The position numbers were made by a program, and so were the translations under genes. A DNA stretch of 64,000 bases. Origin: Aquaspirillum sp. LM1 (lineage in GTDB: Bacteria > Pseudomonadota > Gammaproteobacteria > Burkholderiales > Aquaspirillaceae). The notes beneath the pieces are model-generated. The model was not told the origin of the DNA. It worked only from the letters and a program-made list of their open reading frames with translations, and ran no database searches. Below, one piece after another: positions 7,737-17,895 of this stretch. Within the stretch, counting starts at the first letter, position 1; each line of letters begins with the position of its first letter. The stretch lies in contig NZ_CP019509.1 in NCBI RefSeq assembly GCF_002002905.1, positions 434,001 through 498,000 on the forward strand. Reading direction: 5' to 3'.

Positions 7737-9896
7737 TCAGCCGCGCGTGGCGCGCGCCACGGCGGGTTGCGACTGAATATTGGCCAGCACATCGGCCAGG
7801 TGAATGATGTTTTCCACCTGCAGGCGGAAGCGAATCTGAATGGCACCTTCGCCGGTGTGGGCGTCCTGCATGTCCACACTTTCGATATTGGCGTGCGCTT
7901 CGGTAATCGCCGCCGCCACTGCCGCCAGCGCGCCACGTTCGCTGTGCGCCAGCACGGTGATCGGCACGCCGAACAGGCGCTGTTCGTCCAGCTCCCATTC
8001 CACATCCAGCTGGCGGTCGTGGTCGATGCGCGCCAGTGTCGGACAGTCGTGGGCATGGATCATCAGCCCCTGCCCCTTGCTGATTACCCCGACAATCCGG
8101 TCGCCTGGAATCGGGTTGCAGCAGGGGGCAAACTGCACCGCTGCGCCTTCGTTGCCGCGAATCATCACCGGGCCGGCGCGCACGTCCTCGCCCAGGGTTT
8201 CGCCGGCCAGTTCCAGCAGGCGGCTGGCCACCACCATCGGCAATTGTTTGCCGATGCCGATTTCCATCAGCACATCGCTGGATTTTTGGCCCTTGTCGGC
8301 AAACTCGCGCAGATACGCCTGCCAGATATCGGCGCTGACCGCCAGGTTGCGTGTGGCCAGTGCCTGCACCGATTGCTTGAGCAGCCGCTCGCCCAGCTGC
8401 GAGGCTTCATCGCGCTCCAGGCTTTTCAGGTAGTTGCGGATATGGCTGCGCGCGCGACCGCTGGCCACAAACGCCAGCCAGGCCGGGTTGGGCTTGGACT
8501 GGGTGGTGGTGATCACTTCCACCTGGTCGCCATTTTTCAGCGGTGTACGCAATGGCACCAGCTCGTGATTGACCTTGGCGGCAATGCAGCGGTGACCAAT
8601 ATCGGTGTGCACCGCATAGGCAAAGTCCACCGGGGTGGAGCCATGCGGCAGCACCAGAATGCGGCCTTTGGGGGTGAACACGTAAACTTCGTCGGGGAAC
8701 AGGTCAACTTTGACATGTTCGAGAAATTCAATCGCATCGCCAGATTCGGCCTGAATATCCAGGATATTCTGCAGCCACTGGTGGGTGCGTTGCTGGGCCT
8801 TGTCGATGGATTCGTCGCCGCTCTTGTACATCCAGTGGCTGGCCACCCCGGCCTCGGCAATCTGGTGCATTTCGCGGGTGCGGATCTGCACTTCGATCGG
8901 CGTGCCATACGGGCCAAACAGCGTGGTGTGCAGGCTTTGGTAGCCATTGCTCTTGGGAATGGCGATATAGTCTTTGAACTTGCCCGGAATGGGCTTGTAC
9001 AGCGCATGCAGCGCGCCCAGCGACAGGTAGCAGCTGGGAATATCATTGACCACCACACGAAAGCCGTAGATATCCAGCACTTCGGAAAACGACAGCTGTT
9101 TTTCCTGCATCTTGTGGTAAATGCTGTACAGGTTTTTTTCCCGGCCCTTGATCGTGGCCTCGATATTGGCCTGCACCAGCTGGGTGCCCAGTTGCTGCAG
9201 GATCTTGCTGACCAGCTCGCGGCGGTTGCCACGCGCGGCGCGAATGGCCTTGGACAGCACTTGATAGCGGTTGGGATGCAGGTGCTTGAAGCACAGGTCC
9301 TGCAGTTCGCGGTACACCTTGTTCAGGCCAATGCGGTTGGCCACTGGCGCGTAGATGTCGATGGTTTCCTGGGCGATGCGCCGGCGCTTGTCCTCGCGCA
9401 TGGCGTCCAGGGTGCGCATATTGTGCAGGCGGTCGGCCAGCTTGACGATGATGACGCGAATGTCTTTCGCCATCGCCAGCACCATCTTGCGGAAATTTTC
9501 TGCCTGGGCGGATTCTTTGGTCTGGTATTCCAGGCGTTCCAGCTTGGACAGACCGTCCACCAGTTCGGCCACCACCGGGCCAAAGCGCTCGGCCAGCGTG
9601 GATTTGGCCACGCCGGTGTCTTCCATGGTGTCGTGCAACAGCGCTGCCGCCAGGCCCTGGGCGTCCATTTTCCAGTCGGTCAGGATATGTGCCACAGCCA
9701 GCGGATGGGTGATGTACGGCTCGCCGCTCTTGCGGATCTGCCCTTCGTGGGCGTCGCGGCTGAAGTCAAACGCCTGCCGGATCAAGGGCAGGTCTTCCGG
9801 CTTCAGATAGGCTTTGGCCGCGCCCAGCAGCTGGGCTGCTTCGGCGGCGACCAAGGCGTCGTAATCAATCCGTTCGTTCACGTCACTGCTGCTCAT
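7737..9896 (-). CDS. spoT: Bifunctional (p)ppGpp synthetase/hydrolase
   Basis: A 719-residue Rel/Spo homologue that makes and degrades (p)ppGpp. The N-terminal hydrolase HD domain is intact (H88-D89, then E92-D93-T94), followed by [12 protein letters not shown]. The synthetase domain has [10 protein letters not shown] and [18 protein letters not shown] domain ([20 protein letters not shown]) and a C-terminal ACT domain follow. Both catalytic halves look functional, which separates it from RelA. The gmk-rpoZ-spoT order supports the name. Confidence 0.95.
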   Translation of the reverse strand: MSSSDVNERIDYDALVAAEAAQLLGAAKAYLKPEDLPLIRQAFDFSRDAHEGQIRKSGEPYITHPLAVAHILTDWKMDAQGLAAALLHDTMEDTGVAKSTLAERFGPVVAELVDGLSKLERLEYQTKESAQAENFRKMVLAMAKDIRVIIVKLADRLHNMRTLDAMREDKRRRIAQETIDIYAPVANRIGLNKVYRELQDLCFKHLHPNRYQVLSKAIRAARGNRRELVSKILQQLGTQLVQANIEATIKGREKNLYSIYHKMQEKQLSFSEVLDIYGFRVVVNDIPSCYLSLGALHALYKPIPGKFKDYIAIPKSNGYQSLHTTLFGPYGTPIEVQIRTREMHQIAEAGVASHWMYKSGDESIDKAQQRTHQWLQNILDIQAESGDAIEFLEHVKVDLFPDEVYVFTPKGRILVLPHGSTPVDFAYAVHTDIGHRCIAAKVNHELVPLRTPLKNGDQVEVITTTQSKPNPAWLAFVASGRARSHIRNYLKSLERDEASQLGERLLKQSVQALATRNLAVSADIWQAYLREFADKGQKSSDVLMEIGIGKQLPMVVASRLLELAGETLGEDVRAGPVMIRGNEGAAVQFAPCCNPIPGDRIVGVISKGQGLMIHAHDCPTLARIDHDRQLDVEWELDEQRLFGVPITVLAHSERGALAAVAAAITEAHANIESVDMQDAHTGEGAIQIRFRLQVENIIHLADVLANIQSQPAVARATRG

Positions 9897-9993
9897 TGCG
9901 TATCCCTGCCCGCTCGGGCGCTACTGCTGTTTTCAGAACCAGATGGCACCCCGCCGGCCAATGCTCGCCTGGCGGCGGGGCGGTCGCCGGTTC

Positions 9994-10200
9994 TTAGCCG
10001 CGGTGTCGTTCCAGCATTTCGCGGCCAATATGGCCGTTGGAAATTTCGCGCAGCGCCAGCACGGTGGGCTTGTCCTTGCCCGGCTCCACCAGCGAGGTGG
10101 CACCCGATGCCAGCTGGCGGGCGCGGTAGGTGGCGGCCAGGGTCAGGTCAAAACGGTTGGGGATACGCTTGAGGCAATCGTCAATGGTGATACGGGCCAT
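9994..10200 (-). CDS. rpoZ: RNA polymerase omega subunit
   Basis: A 68-residue protein, [19 protein letters not shown] followed by RARQLASGA, the standard RpoZ pattern. It assists assembly of the beta' subunit into RNA polymerase and forms part of the ppGpp site described in other Proteobacteria. It lies between gmk and spoT on the minus strand. A GC-rich inverted repeat (CCCCGCCG with CGGCGGGG, around 9951-9983) follows it but has no T-run. Confidence 0.95.
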   Translation of the reverse strand: MARITIDDCLKRIPNRFDLTLAATYRARQLASGATSLVEPGKDKPTVLALREISNGHIGREMLERHRG

Positions 10201-10327
10201 GGTTCACACTCTTTAGAAATGAATGGGCTGCCAGGCAGCCCGATGGAAAGAAACGCCGGTGGCGGCGCACCGCGCACCGGCAGGCAGATCGTGCCGGTTG
10301 TGGGCAGGCGTGTTGTGCCTGCTCGCG

Positions 10328-10951
10328 TCAGGCGGACGGGCTTTGCATGCTGCGCAGTTGTTCGCTGCGCACATGCAGCTGCTTGGCAGTGCGCAGGCGC
10401 TGGCTGCGCACCACGGCAATCAGGTCGCGCACTGCTTCGTCCAGCTGTTCGTTGAAAATCAGATAGTCCGCTTCAGCCGCGTGGTCGATTTCCGAACGGA
10501 CCACGGCCAGGCGGGCCTCAATGGTGGCATCGCTGTCCTTGGCGCGCCCGCGCAGGCGTTCGCCCAGCGCTTCCACCGATGGCGGCAGGATAAAAATGCT
10601 CACCGCCTCGGGCAGCAGCTTGCGCACCTGCTGCGCGCCCTGCCAGTCGATTTCCAGCAGGATATCGCGGCCCAGCGACAGCTGCTCGCGCAGCCAGCGC
10701 ACCGAGGTGCCGTAATAATTGCCGTATACCTCGGCGTATTCGAGGAAATCCTTGTGGGCAATCATCGCCTCGAAGGTGGCGCGATCGACAAAATGGTAGT
10801 CCTCGCCGTGTATCTCGCCGGCGCGCGGCTGGCGCGTGGTGTGCGAGACCGACAACTGTACGCTTTTGTCCGCCGCCAGCAGGGCGGCGACCAGGGTGGT
10901 CTTGCCCGCGCCTGACGGCGCGGTGACGATAAAGATGTTTCCGGTTTGCAT
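10328..10951 (-). CDS. gmk: Guanylate kinase
   Basis: A 207-residue enzyme that phosphorylates GMP or dGMP. The P-loop is APSGAGKT (residues 11-18). The GMP-binding segment has SHTTRQPRAGE, GEDYHFV and EYAEVYGNYYGT, and LLEIDWQGAQQV is the Walker B region. The start at 10951 (MQTGNIFIVTAPSGAG) matches the family. An upstream extension would be unconserved. It heads the gmk-rpoZ-spoT group. Confidence 0.95.
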   Translation of the reverse strand: MQTGNIFIVTAPSGAGKTTLVAALLAADKSVQLSVSHTTRQPRAGEIHGEDYHFVDRATFEAMIAHKDFLEYAEVYGNYYGTSVRWLREQLSLGRDILLEIDWQGAQQVRKLLPEAVSIFILPPSVEALGERLRGRAKDSDATIEARLAVVRSEIDHAAEADYLIFNEQLDEAVRDLIAVVRSQRLRTAKQLHVRSEQLRSMQSPSA

Positions 10952-11168
10952 AGCGAGGAAATCCAGGTTCGGGACGATACCGTGCCAATCTTTCAGAGTA
11001 TCACATTTTTGCCCATTTTTTGCCGTTGCTGCACCACGGCAGGGCAAGCGCATGCTTCACTCGGCAGCACGGCGGACGGGGGCGATCACCCGGTCAGGCG
11101 GGGGAGTTGCCCGCCCTTGGCAAGGGCGGTGCTTGCCCGTGGACAGCACACGCCCATTTCCTCTGCTG

Positions 11169-11876
11169 TTATTTTCCGGCGTACAGCAGAAAAATTGCTG
11201 GCCGCTTGTGCAGATCCGGCCCCGGAGTGGGCCAGTCCTTGACCCGGCGGCTGATGATGGTTTGCGTCGGCAAGGTCAGGTCGCAGGCCGCCGTCAGCAG
11301 GGTGGCTGGCTTTAGCGTCTGCCGCAGCACGGTCAGCATCTGCTGGTTGCGGTATGGGGTTTCGATGAACAGCTGGGCGCAGTCGCGCTCGCGTGATTCC
11401 TGTTCCAGCTTGCGCAGCGCGGTGATGCGCTCGTTTTCCGCCACCGGCAGGTAGCCATGAAAGGCAAAGCGCTGGCCGTTGGCACCAGAGGCCATCAGCG
11501 CCAGCAACAGCGAGGAGGGGCCAATCAGCGGTTCAACCACATGGCCGCGTGCGTGGGCCAGGCGCACCAGCGCCGCGCCGGGGTCGGCCACCGCCGGGCA
11601 GCCGGCTTCCGACATCAGCCCCATGTCGTGGCCGGCCTCCAGCGGGGCCAGCAGCGCGTCGAGTTCACGCTCGGGGGTGTGTTCGTTCAGTTCGGCCAGT
11701 TGCAGTTGCTGCAGCGGGGTGTCCAGCGCCAGCTGCTTGAGATGCTTGCGTGCTGTTTTAGCCGCTTCCACTACAAAATGGGTGAGTGGGCGCAGGCGTT
11801 CGGCCTGGGCCGGCAGCATCCAGTGTGCAACTTCCTGTTCGCCCAGCGGGGTGGGAATCAAAAACAGCGTGCTCAT
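11169..11876 (-). CDS. SAM-dependent methyltransferase, tetrapyrrole-methylase fold (RsmI-related)
   Basis: A 235-residue protein related to the 16S rRNA 2'-O-methyltransferase RsmI. The N-terminus TLFLIPTPLGE aligns with the RsmI start. GLMSEAGCPAVADPG and PLIGPSSLLLALMASG match the SAM and substrate motifs. It is shorter than RsmI (about 280) and belongs to a paralogous group commonly found beside maf in Betaproteobacteria. The substrate is unknown. It overlaps the maf stop by four bases (ATGA), so the two are coupled. Confidence 0.82.
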   Translation of the reverse strand: MSTLFLIPTPLGEQEVAHWMLPAQAERLRPLTHFVVEAAKTARKHLKQLALDTPLQQLQLAELNEHTPERELDALLAPLEAGHDMGLMSEAGCPAVADPGAALVRLAHARGHVVEPLIGPSSLLLALMASGANGQRFAFHGYLPVAENERITALRKLEQESRERDCAQLFIETPYRNQQMLTVLRQTLKPATLLTAACDLTLPTQTIISRRVKDWPTPGPDLHKRPAIFLLYAGK

Positions 11877-12457
11877 GCCAGTACCTCGACGCCTTCCTGT
11901 TGCAACATGCCCACCAGGGCAAACAGCGGCAGGCCAATCAGGGCATTGGGGTCGCTGCTGTCGATGCGGGCAATCAGCGCCCCGCCCAGCCCCTCGCTTT
12001 TGGCCGCGCCAGCGCACAGCAGCGCGTCGGGCTCGCGGCTCAGGTAGGCGTGGATTTGCCCATCGCTCAGCGTCCGCATCTGTACCTGGGTGATGTCGGT
12101 GTGTTGTTGTTCACGGCCACTGGCGGCGTGCAGCACGCTGAGCGCCGTATGAAATTCCAGCGTGCGTCCCGACATGGCCTGCAACATCTCGACGGCACGG
12201 GCATGGCTGCCTGGCTTGCCCAATTGCTGGCCATCGAGCAGCGCCACCTGGTCTGAGCCGATGATCAGCGCGTCAGGGTGGGCGTGGGCGAGCGAGCGGG
12301 CCTTGACCGAGGCCAGCCGGCTGGCGGTGGCGGCGGCGTGTTCGCCGGGCAGCGGGGTTTCATCACAGACCGGGGCCACGGCGGCAAACGGCAGGCCAAG
12401 GCGGGCAAGGAGTTCGCGGCGAAAGCGCGAGGTGGAGGCGAGCACAAGGGAGGTCAT
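11873..12457 (-). CDS. Maf-like nucleoside triphosphate pyrophosphatase (YceF type)
   Basis: A 194-residue Maf/HAM1-fold protein. LVLASTSRFRRELLARLGL is the family N-terminus and IIGSDQVALL the catalytic Asp region. The Q in SDQV and the segment GKPGSHARA fit the YceF subgroup, which hydrolyses m7GTP. The ATG at 12457 gives the standard N-terminus. Its 5' end faces yceD, transcribed divergently from a 59-base gap. In E. coli yceF is also a divergent neighbour of yceD. Confidence 0.87.
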   Translation of the reverse strand: MTSLVLASTSRFRRELLARLGLPFAAVAPVCDETPLPGEHAAATASRLASVKARSLAHAHPDALIIGSDQVALLDGQQLGKPGSHARAVEMLQAMSGRTLEFHTALSVLHAASGREQQHTDITQVQMRTLSDGQIHAYLSREPDALLCAGAAKSEGLGGALIARIDSSDPNALIGLPLFALVGMLQQEGVEVLA

Positions 12458-12516
12458 GTCGGGAGTGCTTGATTTCTTTGACACAAGGCGGACGCGGATT
12501 ATATCATGCACGGTTT

Positions 12517-13011
12517 ATGTCTGACCCTATTTTGATCGACAGCCTCGACTTCGCGAAGCAGCGCCGGCAATTGTCCGGGGTAATCGCGATGGCCGACCTT
12601 CCCCGCACCCACGATCTGCTGGCCAATACCGATGGCTCGCTGACGTGGTCGCTGGCAGGCGGAGCGGACGCTTTATCGCGTCCAACCCTGCGTTTGCGTC
12701 TGTGTGCAGACGTGCAGCTGGTGTGTCAGCGCTGCCTGACGGCGATACCGTTCCGGCTGGAGGCCGACACGGTGCTCACGGTGTTTCTGTACGAAGACCG
12801 TCTGGAAGCGGCCTGTGAAGACGACGATGCGCTGGATGCCGTGCTGGCCGAGCCGGAATTCAACGTGCTGGCGCTGATTGAAGATGAGGTGTTGCTGGGC
12901 TTGCCGATTGTGGCGCGGCATGAGCACTGCGAGCCGGAAGTTCGGCTTGGTGGCAGTGGCAAACCCAACCCGTTTGCTGTGCTGGCCAGTCTCAAACGCA
13001 AGCCCGAGTAA
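12517..13011 (+). CDS. yceD: YceD family protein (DUF177), 23S rRNA accumulation protein
   Basis: A 164-residue DUF177 protein, always found just before rpmF. The motif VQLVCQRCLTAIPFRLE with a Cys pair is characteristic, as is the acidic central part (EDDDALDAVLAEPEFNVLALIEDEVLLGLPIV). E. coli YceD affects 23S rRNA levels and the plant homologue aids 23S processing. The start at 12517 (MSDPILIDSLDF) fits family length. An upstream ATG at 12469 would add 16 unconserved residues. Confidence 0.9.
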   Translation: MSDPILIDSLDFAKQRRQLSGVIAMADLPRTHDLLANTDGSLTWSLAGGADALSRPTLRLRLCADVQLVCQRCLTAIPFRLEADTVLTVFLYEDRLEAACEDDDALDAVLAEPEFNVLALIEDEVLLGLPIVARHEHCEPEVRLGGSGKPNPFAVLASLKRKPE

Positions 13012-13037
13012 ATTTTTTAGATTTCAAGGAGTGAAAC

Positions 13038-13217
13038 ATGGCCGTTCAACAGAACAAAAAGTCCCCGTCCAAGCGCGGCATGCATCGTGCGCACGACTTC
13101 CTGACCAACCCGGCGCTGGCAATTGAAGCCTCCACCGGTGAAGTGCATCTGCGCCACCACATCAGCCCGAACGGTTTCTATCGTGGCCGTAAAGTGGTGA
13201 AGACCAAGGGCGAATAA
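13038..13217 (+). CDS. rpmF: 50S ribosomal protein L32
   Basis: A 59-residue protein, [20 protein letters not shown], then [15 protein letters not shown], a clear L32. The zinc-ribbon cysteines of some L32 forms are absent, as is usual in Proteobacteria. AAGGAG precedes the ATG. It follows yceD by 26 bases and is closed by a strong hairpin. Confidence 0.97.
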   Translation: MAVQQNKKSPSKRGMHRAHDFLTNPALAIEASTGEVHLRHHISPNGFYRGRKVVKTKGE

Positions 13218-13246
13218 TTCCCCCGGTCGGCATTGCCTTGCTGAAC

Positions 13247-13271
13247 AAGCCGTGTGGTTTCCACACGGCTT
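13247..13271 (+). terminator. Hairpin terminator after rpmF
   Basis: AAGCCGTGTGG and CCACACGGCTT form an 11-bp perfect stem around a TTT loop, 30 bases after the L32 stop. The following sequence is only moderately T-rich, so partial read-through into plsX is possible. Confidence 0.65.
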
Positions 13272-13455
13272 GATTGCTTTCATCTTGCCGTCTTGTCAGC
13301 CGGATTAAAGTCGCGGTGCGGTATCATGCGAACATTAACCCGGTATCGAAATATCCGGGCACTGTTTGTACACTGCCCGCTTTTGTTGTGCGCAGTTATG
13401 GCGCTGACATTATTCTGTTCAACCGCTTGTTAACCGGCTTTTCTGATCTGATCCG

Positions 13456-14487
13456 ATGACCATTTCCATTGCTGTGGACGCCATGGGAGGCGATGTAGGC
13501 GTTGGGGTAACCATCCCGGCTGCCCTGGCCTTTCTCGACCTGCACCCCGATACCCGCCTGATTCTGGTGGGCCAGCCCGGTCCGATTGAAGCCGAGCTGA
13601 AACGCCATGGCCGGGCCGACAGCACGCGGCTGTCCATCCATCCGGCAACCGAAGTGGTTGGCATGGATGAGTCGCCGCAACTGGCGCTGAAAAACAAGAA
13701 AAACTCCTCCATGCGGGTGGCGATCAATCTGGTCAAGGAAGGCCTGGCCCAGGCCTGCGTGTCTGCCGGCAATACCGGCGCACTGATGGCTACCGCCCGC
13801 TTTGTGCTGAAAACCATCCCTGGCATTGATCGCCCGGCCATTGCCAAGCTGATGCCGTCGGTGGGCGCGGAAACCTGCGTGCTTGATCTGGGGGCCAATG
13901 TCGATTGCACGCCCGAGCAGATGTTACAGTTTGGTATCATGGGGGCCACCCTGATGGCCGGCATCAAGGGCCGTGACAACCCCAGAGTGGGCTTGCTCAA
14001 TATCGGCTCGGAAGACATCAAGGGTAACGGCGCGGTCAAACAGGCGGGTGAAATGCTGCGCCAGTCCAACCTGAACTTTGTGGGTAATGTCGAAGGCACT
14101 GATATCTACAGCGGCACGGTGGATGTGGTGGTGTGCGATGGTTTTACCGGCAATGTGGCGCTGAAAACCTCGGAAGGCCTGGCGCATATGGTGGCCACCT
14201 TCCTGCGTGAAGAATTTACCCGCAACTGGTTTACCCGGCTGTGTGCGCTGTTTGCCCTGCCGGTGCTGGTGCGTTTTCGCCGTCGGGTGGATTCCCGCCG
14301 TTATAACGGTGCCAGCCTCCTGGGTCTGCGTGGCATCGTGGTGAAAAGCCATGGTGGCACCGACAGCCTGGGCTTTCGCTGTGCGCTGGAACAGGCCAGG
14401 GAAGAAGTCCACGCCGACGTTATCCAACATATCACCGAACGGGTGGCCGGGCAGCTACGCTCGCCCGAGCCTGTGACGGAGCCCTGA
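13456..14487 (+). CDS. plsX: Phosphate acyltransferase PlsX
   Basis: A 343-residue enzyme that makes acyl-phosphate from acyl-ACP for phospholipid synthesis. It begins [11 protein letters not shown] with conserved [24 protein letters not shown] and GVVVKSHG-like ([12 protein letters not shown]) motifs. The start at 13456 is directly before the conserved core. Its stop is two bases before fabH, so the two are likely co-translated. The 180 bases between the rpmF terminator and plsX contain an imperfect inverted repeat (CCCGGTAT...ATATCCGGG near 13337-13357) and probably the promoter, which I could not define. Confidence 0.95.
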   Translation: MTISIAVDAMGGDVGVGVTIPAALAFLDLHPDTRLILVGQPGPIEAELKRHGRADSTRLSIHPATEVVGMDESPQLALKNKKNSSMRVAINLVKEGLAQACVSAGNTGALMATARFVLKTIPGIDRPAIAKLMPSVGAETCVLDLGANVDCTPEQMLQFGIMGATLMAGIKGRDNPRVGLLNIGSEDIKGNGAVKQAGEMLRQSNLNFVGNVEGTDIYSGTVDVVVCDGFTGNVALKTSEGLAHMVATFLREEFTRNWFTRLCALFALPVLVRFRRRVDSRRYNGASLLGLRGIVVKSHGGTDSLGFRCALEQAREEVHADVIQHITERVAGQLRSPEPVTEP

Positions 14488-14489
14488 CC

Positions 14490-15449
14490 ATGACCTATGC
14501 CCGCATTGTTGGCACGGGCAGTTATCTGCCCGAAAAGGTATTGAGCAATGCGGAAATCGCCGAGCGCATTGACACCAGCGACGAATGGATTGTCGCCCGC
14601 ACCGGCATCCGCGCCCGGCATATTGCCGCCGAGCAGGAAAAAACCAGCGACCTGGCCCTGGCTGCCTCGCAACGCGCCATTGCCGCCGCCGGCATCGACA
14701 AGGCCGACATCGACCTGATCATCGTCGCCACCTCCACCCCGGACATGATTTTCCCCAGCGCCGCCTGCATCCTGCAGGACAAGCTGGGCGTGCCTGGCTG
14801 CCCGGCATTTGATGTACAGGCGGTGTGCGCTGGCTTCATTTATGCACTGTCTACCGCCAACGCTTATATCCGCTCCGGCATGGCGCGCACCGCGCTGGTG
14901 GTGGGCGCGGAAATCTTCTCGCGCATCCTCGACTGGAACGACCGCAGCACCTGCGTGCTGTTTGGTGATGGCGCTGGTGCCGTGATACTGCAGGCGTCGG
15001 AACAGCCGGGCATTCTGGGCGTCACCCTGCAGGCCGATGGCCGTTATCAGTCGATCTTGAATGTGCCGGCCCAGGTGGCCAGTGGCGAGATTGTCGGCAC
15101 ACCCTTCCTGCATATGGACGGTGGCGCGGTATTCAAGTTTGCCGTCAAGGCGCTGGCCGACTGCGCCAGCAAAACCCTGGCGGCCCAGGGCATGAGCCAT
15201 GCCGATCTGGACTGGCTGGTGCCGCATCAGGCCAATGTGCGGATTATCGAATCCACTGCCAAGCATCTGCACCTGTCGATGGACAAGGTGGTGCTCACCC
15301 TGCCGCAACAGGGCAATACCTCGGCGGCGTCGATTCCGCTGGCGCTGGACGCTGCCGTGCGCGATGGCCGGATTCAGCCAGGGCATACCGTGATGCTGGA
15401 AGGCATTGGCGGCGGCTTTGCCTGGGGTGCGGTGTTGCTGACGATGTAA
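14490..15449 (+). CDS. fabH: Beta-ketoacyl-ACP synthase III
   Basis: A 319-residue condensing enzyme that starts fatty-acid synthesis from acetyl-CoA and malonyl-ACP. The Cys-His-Asn triad is visible in [22 protein letters not shown] and [14 protein letters not shown]. The N-terminus [14 protein letters not shown] is typical. It sits between plsX and fabD in the classical order. A 201-base gap with inverted repeats separates it from fabD, so fabD may also have its own control. Confidence 0.96.
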   Translation: MTYARIVGTGSYLPEKVLSNAEIAERIDTSDEWIVARTGIRARHIAAEQEKTSDLALAASQRAIAAAGIDKADIDLIIVATSTPDMIFPSAACILQDKLGVPGCPAFDVQAVCAGFIYALSTANAYIRSGMARTALVVGAEIFSRILDWNDRSTCVLFGDGAGAVILQASEQPGILGVTLQADGRYQSILNVPAQVASGEIVGTPFLHMDGGAVFKFAVKALADCASKTLAAQGMSHADLDWLVPHQANVRIIESTAKHLHLSMDKVVLTLPQQGNTSAASIPLALDAAVRDGRIQPGHTVMLEGIGGGFAWGAVLLTM

Positions 15450-15545
15450 TCGACCCTGTTGCACCCTGCTGGCACACTGTGGGTATGCCAGGCCGGGAGG
15501 TGACAGACACGACTGCTGCAAGGCGGTCAGCATGCTGCGCGTCGG

Positions 15546-15563
15546 GTGACCTGGCCAGGTCAC
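15546..15563. promoter_or_regulatory. 18-bp perfect palindrome in the fabH-fabD gap
   Basis: GTGACCTGGCCAGGTCAC is fully self-complementary and lies in the 201-base gap between fabH and fabD. Its form suits the binding site of a dimeric regulator. I do not recognise the motif and see no good promoter hexamers next to it. The role is unknown. Confidence 0.35.
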
Positions 15564-15608
15564 GCCGGCGCCTTATTCTATTGAATGACTGGTTTTCAAA
15601 CGTATGTA

Positions 15609-15626
15609 TGCACAGTCGGCTGTGCA
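15609..15626 (+). other. Short hairpin in the fabD leader
   Basis: TGCACAG and CTGTGCA form a 7-bp stem with a TCGG tetraloop, 25 bases before the fabD start and just upstream of AAGGAG. It may influence translation of fabD. There is no direct evidence. Confidence 0.35.
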
Positions 15627-15650
15627 CACCGACGCCAAGGAGCGCTGCAG

Positions 15651-16580
15651 ATGACTTTTGCTTTTCTGTTTCCCGGTCAGGGCTCGCAAAGCCTGAACAT
15701 GATGGACGGCTTCAGTGCCGCCGTGGTCAAGGACACCTTCGACGAAGCCAGCGAGGCGCTGGGCGATGACCTGTGGGCCATGCTCAAGGCGGACAGCAGC
15801 GACACCATCAACCAGACGGTGAACACCCAGCCGCTGATGCTGGCTGCCGGGGTAGCCACCTTCCGCGCCTGGCTGGCGCTGGGCGGAGCCATGCCCAGCG
15901 TGGTGGCCGGGCACAGCCTGGGCGAATACAGCGCGCTGGTGGCGGCGGATGCACTGGACTTTGACGACGCCGTGCGCCTGGTGCGCCTGCGTGCCGAAGC
16001 CATGCAATCGGCGGTGCCGGTGGGTACCGGTGCCATGGCTGCGGTGCTGGGGCTGGAAGATGCCGATATTGTTGCCGCCTGCACCGAAGCAGCGCAGGGC
16101 GATGTGGTGGAGGCGGTGAATTTCAACGCGCCTGGCCAGGTGGTGATTGCCGGCAGCCTGGCTGCCGTGGAGCGCGCGATTGCCGCCTGCAAGGCGCGCG
16201 GTGCCAAGCGCGCCTTGCCGTTGCCGGTGTCGGCACCGTCGCACTGCGCGCTGATGAAGCCTGCCGCGCTGAAGCTGGCCGACGCCCTGGAAGGCATTTC
16301 CATCAGCGTGCCAACCGTGCCGGTGCTGCATAACGCCGACGTGGCCAGCTACACCGATCCGGTGCAGATTCGCGATGCGCTGGTGCGCCAGCTGTATTCG
16401 CCGGTGCGCTGGACCGAAACCGTGCGCAAGCTGGCCGCCGATGGCGTCATCCGGCAGGCCGAGTGCGGGCCGGGCAAGGTGCTGGCCGGGCTGAACAAGC
16501 GCATTGACAGCAGCCTGAGCACGCTGGCGCTGACCGATGACGCCGCGCTGGCTGCCGCACTGGGCAGCCTGAACGGCTGA
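15651..16580 (+). CDS. fabD: Malonyl-CoA:ACP transacylase
   Basis: A 309-residue enzyme that loads malonate on ACP. FLFPGQGSQ is the N-terminal signature, GHSLGEYSAL carries the nucleophilic Ser, and SAPSHCALM contains the catalytic His. The ATG at 15651 has AAGGAG 8 bases upstream and matches the family N-terminus. An upstream in-frame ATG would read through the leader hairpin. It is followed by fabG after 23 bases. Confidence 0.96.
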   Translation: MTFAFLFPGQGSQSLNMMDGFSAAVVKDTFDEASEALGDDLWAMLKADSSDTINQTVNTQPLMLAAGVATFRAWLALGGAMPSVVAGHSLGEYSALVAADALDFDDAVRLVRLRAEAMQSAVPVGTGAMAAVLGLEDADIVAACTEAAQGDVVEAVNFNAPGQVVIAGSLAAVERAIAACKARGAKRALPLPVSAPSHCALMKPAALKLADALEGISISVPTVPVLHNADVASYTDPVQIRDALVRQLYSPVRWTETVRKLAADGVIRQAECGPGKVLAGLNKRIDSSLSTLALTDDAALAAALGSLNG

Positions 16581-16603
16581 TCTGACTAAAAACAGGAGAC
16601 ACT

Positions 16604-17344
16604 ATGCAATTTAACGGACAGGTGGCCCTGGTCACCGGCGCTTCCCGTGGCATTGGTGCGGCGATTGCCGACACCCTGGCTGCCGCCGGAGCCAAGGTGG
16701 TGGGCACCGCCACCCGCGCCGACGGCGCTGCTGCCATTCAGGCGCGGCTGGCGCAGTGGGGCGGCATGGGCGTGGCGTTTGATGTCACTGGCGGTGCCGA
16801 GGCGGTGGATGCGCTGATGGGCCAGGTGGAAAGCCAGTTTGGGCCGGTAGCCATTCTGGTCAATAATGCCGGGATCACCCGCGACCAGCTGCTGATGCGG
16901 ATGAAAGACGAGGAATGGGATGCCATCATGGATACCAACCTCAAGTCGGTGTATCGCCTGTCCAAGGCGGTGCTGCGCGGCATGATGAAGGCGCGCAGCG
17001 GTCGCATCATCAGCATTGCCTCGGTGGTGGGCGTGTCTGGCAACCCTGGCCAGTGCAACTATGCAGCCGCCAAGGCGGCCATCATCGGCTTTTCCAAGTC
17101 GCTGGCGCGTGAAGTGGGCAGCCGTGGCATTACCGTCAACAGTGTGGCACCGGGCTTTATCGACACCGACATGACCCGTGCCCTGCCAGAGGCCCAGCGC
17201 GCCGCCCTGGTGCAGCAGATTGCCCTGGGCCGGCTGGGCGAGGCGCAGGACATTGCCGACGCTGTGGCGTTTTTGGCCTCTGAGCAGGCTAGGTATATCA
17301 CCGGACAGACAATCCATGTCAATGGTGGCATGCTAATGCCCTGA
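16604..17344 (+). CDS. fabG: 3-oxoacyl-ACP reductase FabG
   Basis: A 246-residue short-chain dehydrogenase that reduces 3-ketoacyl-ACP with NADPH. The cofactor motif is TGASRGIG, and NNAG, the catalytic Ser in SIASVVG and the pair in YAAAK follow. YITGQTIHVNGGMLMP is the usual C-terminus. AGGAG lies before the ATG. It is part of the fab cluster. Confidence 0.96.
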   Translation: MQFNGQVALVTGASRGIGAAIADTLAAAGAKVVGTATRADGAAAIQARLAQWGGMGVAFDVTGGAEAVDALMGQVESQFGPVAILVNNAGITRDQLLMRMKDEEWDAIMDTNLKSVYRLSKAVLRGMMKARSGRIISIASVVGVSGNPGQCNYAAAKAAIIGFSKSLAREVGSRGITVNSVAPGFIDTDMTRALPEAQRAALVQQIALGRLGEAQDIADAVAFLASEQARYITGQTIHVNGGMLMP

Positions 17345-17519
17345 CGCAGGTTTTGCCGTGTAACCGGCGTCTGAAACGTCTGTTCGCTGCAAATCGCAAC
17401 ACATTACCGCTGACGCGCCGGGCTGCGTCTCACACGAGGCGCTAGGTGGCTGTCAGGTTTTTTTGTTAGAATGCCGGGGTTTTTTGTTACCCCAACACGA
17501 AAGGCAAGGGTTTACACAA

Positions 17520-17756
17520 ATGGAAAACATCGAAGCACGTGTCAAGAAGATCGTGGCCGAGCAACTGGGCGTGAACGAAGCTGAAGTGAAGAACGAATCC
17601 TCCTTCGTCGACGATCTGGGCGCGGACTCGCTCGACACCGTCGAACTGGTGATGGCGCTGGAAGAAGAATTCGGCTGCGAGATTCCGGACGAAGACGCAG
17701 AAAAGATCACCACCGTTCAGCAAGCCATCGACTACGTGACTGGCCATCAGGAATAA
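17520..17756 (+). CDS. acpP: Acyl carrier protein
   Basis: A 78-residue acidic protein. The Ser that receives 4'-phosphopantetheine is in [10 protein letters not shown]. The 175-base gap before it contains a T-rich stretch and TAGAAT at 17467-17472, which could be a -10 element of its own promoter. No matching -35 was found. fabF follows after 139 bases. Confidence 0.97.
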   Translation: MENIEARVKKIVAEQLGVNEAEVKNESSFVDDLGADSLDTVELVMALEEEFGCEIPDEDAEKITTVQQAIDYVTGHQE

Positions 17757-17895
17757 TCACGCAGACGGTGTGCGAAAGGCGCGGGCAATCCTCCGGGGTT
17801 TCCCGTCCTTTCTGCCGCCAACCGGTGTTTTTGTTTGAGCGTGCCGCCACATGTTCCCGCAAACACACCGTTTCGTCCCCATTAAGGAGTGCATC

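Noticed and set aside
7767-10172. Open frame of about 800 codons on the plus strand
   Set aside because: It lies antisense to spoT and rpoZ, has the composition of a codon-phase shadow in a GC-rich genome and shows no domain. The minus-strand genes are certain.
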